The position numbers and the translations under genes were made by a program. The notes beneath the pieces were generated by a model. It ran no database searches and was not told where the DNA came from. It saw only the letters and a program-made list of their open reading frames with translations. 51,586 nucleotides of DNA from positions 1 to 51,586 of the forward strand of contig NZ_JACJRG010000043.1 in NCBI RefSeq assembly GCF_014697125.1. Direction: 5' to 3'. Source of the stretch: Anabaena minutissima FACHB-250. GTDB lineage: Bacteria; Cyanobacteriota; Cyanobacteriia; Cyanobacteriales; Nostocaceae. Below are positions 9,148 through 15,801 of this stretch, one piece after another (the stretch's first letter is position 1; every line of letters begins with the position of its first letter).

Positions 9148-9672
9148 CTAACTTTTTGCTAGAGCAGTATCAAGTATTTTGGTGTAGTCAGCCTTGTTGG
9201 GATTATTTTTGAAGATTGTTAAAATGTTGCCAGTAGCCGGGTCAATAATCGCCACGGTACTTGTTTGGCTCTTGTTAGCTTCTAGGAATTTCCCCAAGCC
9301 TAATTTTTCGGCTTGAGCTTGTGTCTCTTGGAGTTTGGCTTTATCTGTTACATCCAAAACTACAAAGTTGACCTTACCAGAATATTCCTGTTTCAATTGG
9401 GACAGGGTAGGAGCAATATTCTTGCAGCCAGCGCACCAAGTAGCAAACACATCCACCAGCACGGGTTTACCTTGAAGTTCTGAGGCTAGAGGACTTCCGA
9501 CAGAGGTTAATTTAGCAGCATCTTTACCAGCACTAGGATCTGTTTGAGCAACCTTTGCAGTTGATGGAGCTTGATTTTGAGCAATATTATCTGATTTTGG
9601 TGGACTGCATGATACGGTCAAAACCAGACCACTCAAACACAGTAGGCTCAGAAAAAATTTGTTTTTGTACAT
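9148..9672 (-). CDS. Thioredoxin-like lipoprotein (HCF164/TxlA type)
   Basis: 174 aa. The N-terminus is basic and hydrophobic, ending in LTVSC, a lipobox-like site with Cys22 as the predicted lipidated residue. A low-complexity linker (24-58) follows, then a thioredoxin fold with active site ATWCAGCKN (Cys80, Cys83) and FVVLDVTDK. It is predicted to face the periplasm or thylakoid lumen. It is the first gene of the minus-strand operon with ccdA and trxB, so it is probably the acceptor of electrons passed by CcdA and may reduce apocytochrome c or other exported thiols. A degraded copy of its 3' end lies at 10003-10157, upstream in the same direction, beyond a MITE-like element. Confidence 0.88.
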   Translation of the reverse strand: MYKNKFFLSLLCLSGLVLTVSCSPPKSDNIAQNQAPSTAKVAQTDPSAGKDAAKLTSVGSPLASELQGKPVLVDVFATWCAGCKNIAPTLSQLKQEYSGKVNFVVLDVTDKAKLQETQAQAEKLGLGKFLEANKSQTSTVAIIDPATGNILTIFKNNPNKADYTKILDTALAKS

Positions 9673-9833
9673 TGGGTATTCTCCTCACGCTTTAATTGTG
9701 TAATCCTGCCACAATCAGTCTTGGCGTTCATTTTTCACCTGTTTTCTGGAGATGAGAAATTGGAACTGTAAATTGTGGAGCATCTATTGATAAGACGATT
9801 GAGCATCAAAGTTGGATTTACTGAAAATAAAAA

Positions 9834-9967
9834 GCTAGTACCGCAAGGCGGAATTCAAAATTCAAAATTCAAAATTCAAAATTCAAAATTCAAAATTCAA
9901 AATGAATACAGCGTAAGCGTTTCATTGATTTAGAATGGTCTGTTTATTTCCGTCGTGTTGTACTAGC
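9834..9967. mobile_element. MITE-like element with imperfect terminal inverted repeats
   Basis: About 134 bp. The left end GCTAGTACCGCAAGGCGGAA matches the reverse complement of the right end (GCTAGTACAACACGACGGAA) at 15 of 20 positions; flanking AAA and TTT extend the pairing. It contains a run of TTCAAAA heptamers and no coding sequence. A second copy in the opposite orientation lies at 39341-39447, sharing the core AAAATGAATACA..GTAAGC..TT..TTGATTT and TGTTTATTTCC. Confidence 0.7.
9854..9902 (+). repeat. Seven tandem TTCAAAA heptamers
   Basis: Seven exact copies of the 7-mer TTCAAAA in a row, of the short tandemly repeated type known from Nostocales. It lies within the MITE-like element; the copy at 39341-39447 has only two exact units plus one variant, so the array has changed in length. 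Confidence 0.95.
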
Positions 9968-10002
9968 TTTGCCCCTAAAGATGAGGCAAAGGCACAATTG
10001 AA

Positions 10003-10157
10003 CTACTTTTTCGCCAAAGCGGTTTCGAGGATTTTGGTGTAGTCAGCCTTATTAGAATTGTTTTGGTACAGGGCTAAAATATTTCCAGTAGTAGGATCAA
10101 CGATCGCAACAGTGCTGGTTTTACTCTTATTAGCTGCTAGGAATTTACCCAAACCTA
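10003..10157 (-). pseudogene. 3' remnant of a second thioredoxin-lipoprotein gene
   Basis: The minus strand encodes roughly the last 50 residues of a protein nearly identical to the end of the lipoprotein at 9148-9672: LGLGKFLAANKSKTSTVAIV, then DPTTGNIL, then NKADYTKILETALAKK and a stop at 10003. Similarity ends abruptly near 10157, before the active-site region, so it cannot make a thioredoxin. The two copies are in tandem with the MITE-like element between them. Confidence 0.85.
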
Positions 10158-10508
10158 GAAGGTATTTTAAGGTGCTTATAAATGTTTCTCTAGAACAAGA
10201 AATTGATGAATGGGGAGGTTGGGCGATGCCGATAAAAAAAATGGGTGAGAAGCTCAGAGTTTAGCGTATGTGATCTGCTGTCACGCTAATAAAATAGTAG
10301 CTTTAGAGTTATATGTCTGATTTGTTACATTTACTAGCTAACACTTCATGGTAGCGGACTGATGAAAGCGACTATGTGAATTTCAAGATTGCCTGCCGCC
10401 TCTGCATTTCACCATTAAACATCTTTGAGAAAAGCGATCGCTACCACCGGATACAACCTTGATAAATAAAAGTGTATGTGATGAAAGGCGATCGCTTATG
10501 ATTAGGAC
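10158..10508. other. Gap with no recognised gene
   Basis: A short plus-strand open frame (ending at 10264) mostly mirrors the thioredoxin remnant and is not a convincing gene. HIP1 or HIP1-like octamers occur near 10434 and 10488. Promoter elements for brnT should lie in the last 100 bases but none is clear. Confidence 0.5.
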
Positions 10509-10787
10509 ATGGAATTTGAGTGGGATGAGTCAAAAGCAGTTACTAACCTCAAGAAGCACAGTGTCAGCTTTGAAGAAGCCAAGACTGTCTTCGATAATGT
10601 GCTAGCAGTGATTTTTGATGATGAAGCTCACTCAGTGGGTGAGAAGCGAGAGATTATTATTGGGCATTCTCAAAACAATCGCTTGCTAATAATTTCTTTC
10701 ACAGAACGCCCTAACGCCATTCGTATTATCAGTGCCCGTTTAGCCACTCGAAGAGAGCGTGAAGATTATGAGCAAAACGCCTTTTGA
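10509..10787 (+). CDS. brnT: BrnT-family toxin (DUF497)
   Basis: 92 aa, the standard size. It begins MEFEWDESKAVTNLKKHSV, the family's hallmark (EWD..K...N..KH), then F.EA..VF, and ends with IRIISARLATRREREDYE, the conserved C-terminal RxxSAR..T..ER..Y segment. BrnT is a type II toxin with a RelE-like fold that cleaves RNA and blocks translation; it is neutralised by BrnA. The antitoxin gene follows, overlapping by 20 nt, toxin first as usual for brnTA. Catalytic residues were not checked individually. Confidence 0.9.
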   Translation: MEFEWDESKAVTNLKKHSVSFEEAKTVFDNVLAVIFDDEAHSVGEKREIIIGHSQNNRLLIISFTERPNAIRIISARLATRREREDYEQNAF

Positions 10788-11013
10788 AGAGTCACAAAAT
10801 GCAAATGATGAGCTTCTAGATGAGTACCACTTTGATTATAAAAAGGCAAAGCCAAATCGTTTTGCAACTCGTGGTGGAAAGCAACTATTAAAAGTTGTGG
10901 TTTTAGATGAAGATGTTGCTCAAGTTTTTACAACGCCAGAATCTGTTAATAAGGTACTCAGGGCATTAATTAAGTCGATGCCAAAATCTGCAAATGGTGA
11001 CGACACCGCCTGA
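10768..11013 (+). CDS. brnA: BrnA-like antitoxin
   Basis: 81 aa from ATG 10768, which overlaps the brnT end by 20 nt; a GTG at 10759 would add three residues. The middle section, DEYHFDYKKAKPNRFATR, matches the lead-in typical of BrnA antitoxins (DYSKAKRGRF-like). The C-terminal half (LLKVVVLDEDVAQVFTTPES, then VNKVLRALIK) suits a ribbon-helix-helix DNA-binding domain. BrnA binds BrnT and represses the shared promoter. The C-terminal region is less canonical than the toxin, so the call relies partly on the partner gene. Confidence 0.8.
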   Translation: MSKTPFEESQNANDELLDEYHFDYKKAKPNRFATRGGKQLLKVVVLDEDVAQVFTTPESVNKVLRALIKSMPKSANGDDTA

Positions 11014-11084
11014 CGAACCATAACCTACATCCCCCTCCCCATCCAAATATCCCCATCTAACACTAAATCCGATCGCCTCCCTCA

Positions 11085-11112
11085 GTCGTCATATTATATA
11101 GACGGCTTTTTT
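11085..11112 (+). terminator. Intrinsic terminator after brnTA
   Basis: GTCGTC pairs with GACGGC (one G-U) around a 10-nt AT loop, followed directly by six T. It lies 72 bases after the brnA stop and before the sigma factor gene. Confidence 0.75.
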
Positions 11113-11211
11113 AAGCAAACATATCTCTATGTGCGTTGGGGAGAGAGGTGATGACAGAAAAAGTATGCAAAACTAGCGACTGTATTAGTTTGGATATGGG
11201 TTAAAAATCGC

Positions 11212-11814
11212 ATGGAGCCTAAACAATCCCAGTCGAATTTAACAGGGCTTACCGATGTGACGGATGAAGCTTTATTTGTGGCTCTCAAAAATGGCGATTC
11301 GGCGGCATTAAGTATTTTGTTCAATCGTCATGGTCGCTTAGTTTATGGATTAGCTCTGAAAATTTTGGCTGACTCCCAAGAAGCCGAAGACTTAACCCAG
11401 GAGATTTTTCTCACACTGTGGCGCAAAGCATCTAGCAATCCTGATTGTCGCTTTTTTGTGCGCTATTTGGTGACAGTCACGCGATCGCGGGCGATTGATA
11501 AGCTACGCGCTCGGACTAGACAACTCAAACTTGTAGAAAAATGGGGACACACAATGACAAATGATGCAACACCAGAGCCAACACCCATTGAACAGGCGAG
11601 TTTTGCCGAGCGATCAGGACGAATTTACAATGCTCTAGCACAACTACCCGAAAAGCAACGCCAAGTAATTGAACTAGCTTATCACCAAGGCTTAAGTCAG
11701 TCAGAAATTGCTAAACAAATTGATATCCCTCTAGGCACAGTCAAAACCTCTACCCGCCAAGGATTACTAAAACTTAAGCGCATTTTACTAGATTCTGATT
11801 TATCAATAATATGA
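11212..11814 (+). CDS. ECF-type RNA polymerase sigma factor
   Basis: 200 aa, typical of group 4 sigma factors. Region 2 includes LFNRHGRLVYGLALKILADSQEAEDLTQEIFLTLW at about 41-75, with the conserved D-A/Q-E-DL.Q..F core. Region 4 runs at about 138-190 with LPEKQRQVIELAY, the helix-turn-helix SQSEIAKQIDIPLGTVKTS, and a C-terminal RQGLLKLKRIL helix. It directs RNA polymerase to stress-type promoters. The next gene overlaps by 4 nt (ATGA) and encodes a membrane anti-sigma factor, so activity is probably held back at the membrane. The inducing signal cannot be read from the sequence. Confidence 0.93.
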   Translation: MEPKQSQSNLTGLTDVTDEALFVALKNGDSAALSILFNRHGRLVYGLALKILADSQEAEDLTQEIFLTLWRKASSNPDCRFFVRYLVTVTRSRAIDKLRARTRQLKLVEKWGHTMTNDATPEPTPIEQASFAERSGRIYNALAQLPEKQRQVIELAYHQGLSQSEIAKQIDIPLGTVKTSTRQGLLKLKRILLDSDLSII

Positions 11815-12614
11815 GTAAATCTTTAGATCCTGAATATATCAACAATCTGGCTGCGGGGTTTGTCGTCGATGATCTCAACCCTGAAGAAGCCCAAGAGTTT
11901 CGGCTATTACTTGATGAACACCCAGAACTGATTGCTGAAGTTGATGATTTGCAGGAAGTTCTCCGACAAGTCTTAGATGGATTCACTGAGGTAGAAGCAC
12001 CAGCCCATTTGCTACCCAAAATTCTCGAACAAACTGAAGCCTCGACACAGCCACCTGTAATCCAACCAAAATCCTCAGGTATCTCTACCCTCCGTCCACG
12101 CCAATGGACAAAAATTGCTGGTAGCATCGCTGCACTGTTTATGGTGGTTTTGGGTGTCGATAACTATCGGCTGCGTCAAAATCTCAGCGTTGTCACCGCA
12201 GATAACCAGCGTTTACAGCAAGATTTTGTGCAAGCTCAAGTAGTTAAGACCATGCTCCAAAATGATGAAACGCGATTGTTTACTTTTAAAGGGGTCAACT
12301 CCAAAGTTAACAGTTCAGGGAGTATAGTTATCAATCCTGAGCAGCAAAAAGCGGTAATGGTTTTTCGCAATCTTCCCGCCCCACCTCCAGGCTATGCCTA
12401 CCTGCTGTGGACAATTGTTGCCAACGAGAAGTTACCCTGTGGTGAAGTCAAGCCCTACTCCTGGGGAACGGCTTCCCATGAGTTACCCTTTACTCCTCAA
12501 ATGTATAGAGAATTTTCTCACCCCCAATTTTCCGGGCTAATTGTCACACTGGAGACAGATACAAATGTTCCTCGTCCCACTGGTACTGTAGTCATCCAAA
12601 GCTCGCAGATTTAA
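11811..12614 (+). CDS. RskA-type membrane anti-sigma factor
   Basis: 267 aa. An N-terminal cytosolic domain (1-75, INNLAAGFVVDDLNPEEAQEF is the anti-sigma signature) precedes one membrane helix (about 99-116, KIAGSIAALFMVVLGV), a short coiled-coil-like stretch (about 120-150) and an extracytoplasmic RskA C-terminal domain (about 165-267) with VFRNLPAPPPGYAYLLW and SGLIVTLE. It has no HxxxCxxC zinc motif, so a redox-sensing ZAS type is unlikely. It overlaps the sigma gene by 4 nt, the usual arrangement for translational coupling of a sigma/anti-sigma pair. Release probably needs proteolysis; the CPBP protease at 33435 is one membrane protease in the window but no link is shown. Confidence 0.9.
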   Translation: MSKSLDPEYINNLAAGFVVDDLNPEEAQEFRLLLDEHPELIAEVDDLQEVLRQVLDGFTEVEAPAHLLPKILEQTEASTQPPVIQPKSSGISTLRPRQWTKIAGSIAALFMVVLGVDNYRLRQNLSVVTADNQRLQQDFVQAQVVKTMLQNDETRLFTFKGVNSKVNSSGSIVINPEQQKAVMVFRNLPAPPPGYAYLLWTIVANEKLPCGEVKPYSWGTASHELPFTPQMYREFSHPQFSGLIVTLETDTNVPRPTGTVVIQSSQI

Positions 12615-12675
12615 TCTGAAAAAACTTTTTTACTTAATAAATTTTATGAAGTCGGATTAAGTTTCTGAAAAAAAT

Positions 12676-13281
12676 ATGGTGATCCAAGATTGGTTGGTGA
12701 CAGACGATGGCAAGTTTGAAGCCTGGGAAGAACTAGCAGATAATTTAGAATTATCCACAAATCAATATCGGCTATATCGGTTTTTAACGGAGCTTGAAGA
12801 TATTCTCCATCAATTTAAAAGCGATCGCCAACGACTCCAAGCAATTTGTCCCCTAGTGCGGCGATTATTAAATAGTTCGGAGTGGTTACAAGGTGAATAT
12901 CTTGAACCAGACCCAAAAACAGGCTGGTCGCTACTCACCCTATATGATGAGCCGGATTTTCCCTTGACAGTGCAGACAGTCGCGTGGTTTCCGGGAAGAG
13001 TATCACCAATTCATAATCATGCTACCTGGGGAGTTGTAGCACTGATTAGTGGGGAAGAAAAAAATACGCTGTGGAGGCGGACTGATAATAATGGTGGTAT
13101 TCAAAAAGTTGGCGAAGTTATCTTAACTCCAGGGGAAATTATTAGCGTAATGCCAGATGCAATTCATAGTGTGGAAGCACTCGGTGAGGAACCGACGATA
13201 AGTTTCAATTTGTATGGTGAAACAAATTACGAACAGCGATTTGAATTCGATCCAGTTAGTGGTACTGCGAAAAACTTTTGA
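12676..13281 (+). CDS. Cupin protein, cysteine-dioxygenase-like
   Basis: 201 aa. The cupin core begins after a helical N-terminal half (1-70). The first metal motif is PIHNHATWGVV (His113, His115), and a second His lies in PDAIHSV (His164), with SLLTLYDE and SFNLYGET as flanking strands. This matches the predicted metal-dependent double-stranded beta-helix enzymes related to cysteine dioxygenase. Substrate unknown. It follows the anti-sigma gene by 61 bases on the same strand and may be cotranscribed with it, but a T-rich stretch lies between. The expected Glu of cupin motif 1 may be in SGEEKN (127-128). Confidence 0.8.
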   Translation: MVIQDWLVTDDGKFEAWEELADNLELSTNQYRLYRFLTELEDILHQFKSDRQRLQAICPLVRRLLNSSEWLQGEYLEPDPKTGWSLLTLYDEPDFPLTVQTVAWFPGRVSPIHNHATWGVVALISGEEKNTLWRRTDNNGGIQKVGEVILTPGEIISVMPDAIHSVEALGEEPTISFNLYGETNYEQRFEFDPVSGTAKNF

Positions 13282-13342
13282 TGACGCTTTCAGGTATATC
13301 ACCTTTTTCTTGAACAACTCACGGATCACGCCTTCTGCTATA

Positions 13343-13457
13343 AAAAATAAGATACTCTACTGCTTGTATCTTCTTATTTGCTGTACCTACCTTTTCTAGG
13401 GGGTCTTACCCCCTATTCGCCAGATGTATCCTAGAAACAGTCGGGTATCTTATTTTT
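13343..13457. mobile_element. MITE-like element between convergent genes
   Basis: About 115 bp bounded by inverted repeats. The left end AAAAATAAGATACTCTACTG and the reverse complement of the right end (AAAAATAAGATACCCGACTG) agree at 18 of 20 positions. The centre holds a second palindrome, TAGGGGG-TCTTA-CCCCCTA, at about 13397-13415. No coding sequence. It fills the gap between the cupin gene and the hydroxylase-like gene, and its right end overlaps the latter's stop codon. Confidence 0.65.
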
Positions 13458-13956
13458 AAATCCGCGAGTAACGTCTATTTAACCTTAGCAGTCTCAGCCA
13501 GCGTAACCACATCTGTGCAGGTTTTTCAAAAAAGGTAAAGATATCGCCAAAACCTAGATTTGTTTTTTGGTGATGTAACCAGTGTTTTTCAGGCGTGGTG
13601 ATAAACAAAATTTGGCACAAAATATTGATGGGTTTTGGAGTTTGCCAGCCTAAGACACTAATATGTCTCCACCACACATGAAATTGACCAAATAATAAGC
13701 CCAGAACAACGCCAATGGGAGAGAAAGACCATAAAATTACAGCTACTAATATATATGGTAAAGCTCCCAAAATTCCATCTAAAAGTACCTGAAGATTCAA
13801 TGTCAAAATTGCATAGTGACGAAAGTCTTTCTTCCATGAATGGTGTGTTTTCAGATGGAGGCTACCAAAAACGTGTTCAGGTACATGGTAAACAAATGTC
13901 GATAAAAAATCACCAAGAAACAATAACAACCAGGCAATAGCGACAGCCTCAAGCAT
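13456..13956 (-). CDS. Fatty acid hydroxylase/sterol desaturase-type membrane protein
   Basis: 166 aa with three or four hydrophobic segments (1-22, 50-90, about 108-122). The histidine motifs of the di-iron hydroxylase superfamily are present: HVPEH (His24, His28), HLKTHH (His34, His38, His39), HVWWRH (His93, His98) and HWLHH (His125, His128, His129). It would hydroxylate or desaturate a lipid or carotenoid-like substrate in the membrane. It is shorter than most members (often over 200 aa), yet all His clusters are there, so it is probably functional. Its last codons abut a MITE-like element whose inverted repeat supplies part of the stop codon, so the C-terminus may have been altered. Confidence 0.8.
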   Translation of the reverse strand: MLEAVAIAWLLLFLGDFLSTFVYHVPEHVFGSLHLKTHHSWKKDFRHYAILTLNLQVLLDGILGALPYILVAVILWSFSPIGVVLGLLFGQFHVWWRHISVLGWQTPKPINILCQILFITTPEKHWLHHQKTNLGFGDIFTFFEKPAQMWLRWLRLLRLNRRYSRI

Positions 13957-14384
13957 TTTTATTCCTCAATTTCAGTAAAAAAACACCACAAAAAAAGACC
14001 TTGCTCAATGCAGATACTGAGCTTCACAAATGATTTAGAATTGCCATAGCTTAATTTGGCTCAATGTAAAAGTAACGGAGAAGGTTGCAGTTTCATGAAT
14101 CTCCAATCCTCAATGCAGAGAATAGTAACTTTTGTGAGCCTGTGATTTTACTTTTAGCTTTGCTCTGATGAAATTTGTACATCTAAAGAGTGATAGATTT
14201 GCCGTAATATATTGTTGTTACTCCCCAATCTTCTGACGAAGCGATACACTATAAGCAAAGAATGAGTTAAAAATAGTACAAATTTAGGTTAAGATTTTCT
14301 ATGATATTCTTGAAGCTAGTATCAGTAAAATTTTTCTGTTGATTAACTAGATTTGCAACTATAACATCTACAAGATTCAGACTT
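13957..14384. other. Gap with divergent promoters, no gene seen
   Basis: AT-rich region between two divergent genes (13956 minus, 14385 plus). No convincing open frame, tandem repeat or strong hairpin was found. It should contain both promoters, but none is clear enough to mark. Confidence 0.4.
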
Positions 14385-15077
14385 ATGATTGAATTTAATC
14401 AATACAAAGCCATAACTTTCGATTGCTATGGCACACTCATTGATTGGGAAACGGGAATATTAACAGCACTTAAACCACTTTTAACTAATCATAATCTCAA
14501 TTTAAATGAGAATCTAATACTAGAATATTTCGCTGCATTTGAATCAGAATTAGAGCAGGGAGAATATATTAACTATCGAGAAGTTTTGAAGGGAGTAGTC
14601 CAAAAGTTTGGTAAAAAATTTGCTTTTATGCCCACAGATACTGAAATAGATTCACTGGCTAATTCCATTCAGTATTGGCAGCCTTTTGCTGATACAATTG
14701 CAGCGTTAAAATTGCTCAAACAGAGGTTTAAGTTAGTAATTATCTCAAATATAGATGATGATTTGTTTGCTTTCTCTGCCAATAAATTAGAAGTTAAATT
14801 TGATCAAATTATCACAGCACAGCAGATAAAAACCTATAAACCGTCTTTGCATAACTTCAGACAGGCAATTGAGAGAATCAACTTACCACAAGAGCAAATA
14901 TTACACGTTGCGGCTAGTGTGTATCATGATATTATTCCAGCCAAATCTTTAGGATTATCAACAGTCTGGGTGAATCGTAGAGCAGGTAAACAAGGTACTG
15001 GTGCTACTATTTCATCTATAGGTGAACCTGATTTAGAAGTCGCAGATTTGCAGAGTTTGGTTAGCTATTTGTCCTAA
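14385..15077 (+). CDS. HAD-superfamily hydrolase, haloacid dehalogenase type II-like
   Basis: 230 aa. HAD motif I is TFDCYGTLIDWE (nucleophile Asp13; the second acid appears as Asp20 after the loop). Motif II lies in LVIISNIDDD (Ser/Asn near 119-120), motif III includes KTYKPSLHNF (Lys near 152), and a late segment HDIIPAKSLGLSTVWVNR fits motif IV and the Rossmann end. The FDCYGTL...W form is typical of type II haloacid dehalogenase-like proteins, which act on 2-haloacids or small phosphate esters; the real substrate is unknown. An intrinsic terminator follows 47 bases after the stop. Confidence 0.87.
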   Translation: MIEFNQYKAITFDCYGTLIDWETGILTALKPLLTNHNLNLNENLILEYFAAFESELEQGEYINYREVLKGVVQKFGKKFAFMPTDTEIDSLANSIQYWQPFADTIAALKLLKQRFKLVIISNIDDDLFAFSANKLEVKFDQIITAQQIKTYKPSLHNFRQAIERINLPQEQILHVAASVYHDIIPAKSLGLSTVWVNRRAGKQGTGATISSIGEPDLEVADLQSLVSYLS

Positions 15078-15123
15078 TTTTGAGTCTTGAATTGTTAACG
15101 CGGTTTTTGCAAAAAATATATAA

Positions 15124-15153
15124 AAAACTCCACCCACAAGGAGATGGAGTTTT
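15124..15153. terminator. Bidirectional terminator between convergent genes
   Basis: AAAACTCC pairs with GGAGTTTT around a 14-nt loop. T-runs or A-runs flank both sides, so it can end both the HAD gene (plus) and the small gene at 15193 (minus). Confidence 0.75.
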
Positions 15154-15192
15154 CCTTCGCTTTCGATAAAATATGATGGGTTGCACTACTAT

Positions 15193-15345
15193 TTACCAAC
15201 TTTCAGCAGAACCCTTTTTGTAAGGCTCACCCGTAAAAGGTTGTACGCCAGTATTAGGATAAGCATCATCAGTAGGACCAAATATTCGCATTGCAGCTTC
15301 AGAAATATACTGAGTAATGCTAGCAATTATTCTGGAAATAGCCAT
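15193..15345 (-). CDS. Small conserved-looking protein, 50 aa
   Basis: 50 aa starting MAISRIIASITQYISEAA, containing RIFGPTDDAYPNTGVQPFTG and ending AESW. The ATG at 15345 is preceded 10 nt upstream by AAGGAG. The N-terminal third is an amphipathic helix; the rest is polar, with the pattern FGPTDDAYP.TGVQPF.G.PY that looks conserved rather than random. I do not recognise a named family. It converges on the HAD gene and shares its terminator. The good ribosome site and composition make a real gene likely; function unknown. Confidence 0.65.
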   Translation of the reverse strand: MAISRIIASITQYISEAAMRIFGPTDDAYPNTGVQPFTGEPYKKGSAESW

Positions 15346-15737
15346 AATATTTAGACTCCTTTTCGAGTCAATTTATCTTGGTTTTTCTACTCTAATGCTG
15401 ATTATCTTATTTAGCTTGTGTTCTCAATATATTGACAAGATATGCAACACTTTGTCAGGTAGCTTTGCAATACTTCATCAGATCCAGAAGTTATTACTTT
15501 CTATGTCTATTTTAATCGGAAATTTCTAGTAAATACAAATGCTGTGATGGAAGTTAGTCCTCCGGATTGTTTGAGAAGTCGGGAATATTTGCTGTCATTT
15601 TTGTTTATATTTATCCACCCAATTATCAAGTTTTGATGAATTTAACCATTAAGAAAAGTTAATTAATAGTTTAAAATAGCATTGTAAGCCATGTAAACAC
15701 GGCATTATCGTCATTAAAAACTTCCTACTTTTTATGC
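15346..15737. other. AT-rich gap upstream of the NAD operon
   Basis: A plus-strand open frame at 15317-15529 overlaps the start of the small minus-strand gene and lacks a ribosome site; I treat it as chance. No strong hairpin or repeat seen. The region should hold the promoter of the minus-strand 50-aa gene. Confidence 0.4.
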
Positions 15738-15769
15738 TTGACATTATTTATGGTAAATTCTACCATAAT
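15738..15769 (+). promoter_or_regulatory. NAD operon promoter with perfect palindrome, probable NrtR operator
   Basis: TTGACA at 15738-15743 is a consensus -35. Seventeen bases later TACCAT at 15761-15766 fits a TAnnnT -10. The palindrome TTATGGTA-AATTC-TACCATAA (15748-15768, 8-bp perfect arms) covers the spacer and the -10, so a bound dimer would block polymerase. The third gene of the operon encodes NrtR, the Nudix-related repressor of NAD genes, whose known sites are palindromes in such promoters. Assigning this site to NrtR is inference. Confidence 0.75.
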
Positions 15770-15801
15770 AAAAAGCACCATTCTTGTAAGGAAGCTCTGG
15801 T

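Noticed and set aside
9854..9902. TTCAAAA array as a CRISPR-like array
   Set aside because: Units are 7 bases with no spacers.
10058..10264. Plus-strand 68-aa open frame
   Set aside because: Most of it is the antisense of the thioredoxin-lipoprotein remnant, with no ribosome site.
15317..15529. Plus-strand 70-aa hydrophobic frame
   Set aside because: It overlaps the better supported minus-strand 50-aa gene and has no ribosome site.
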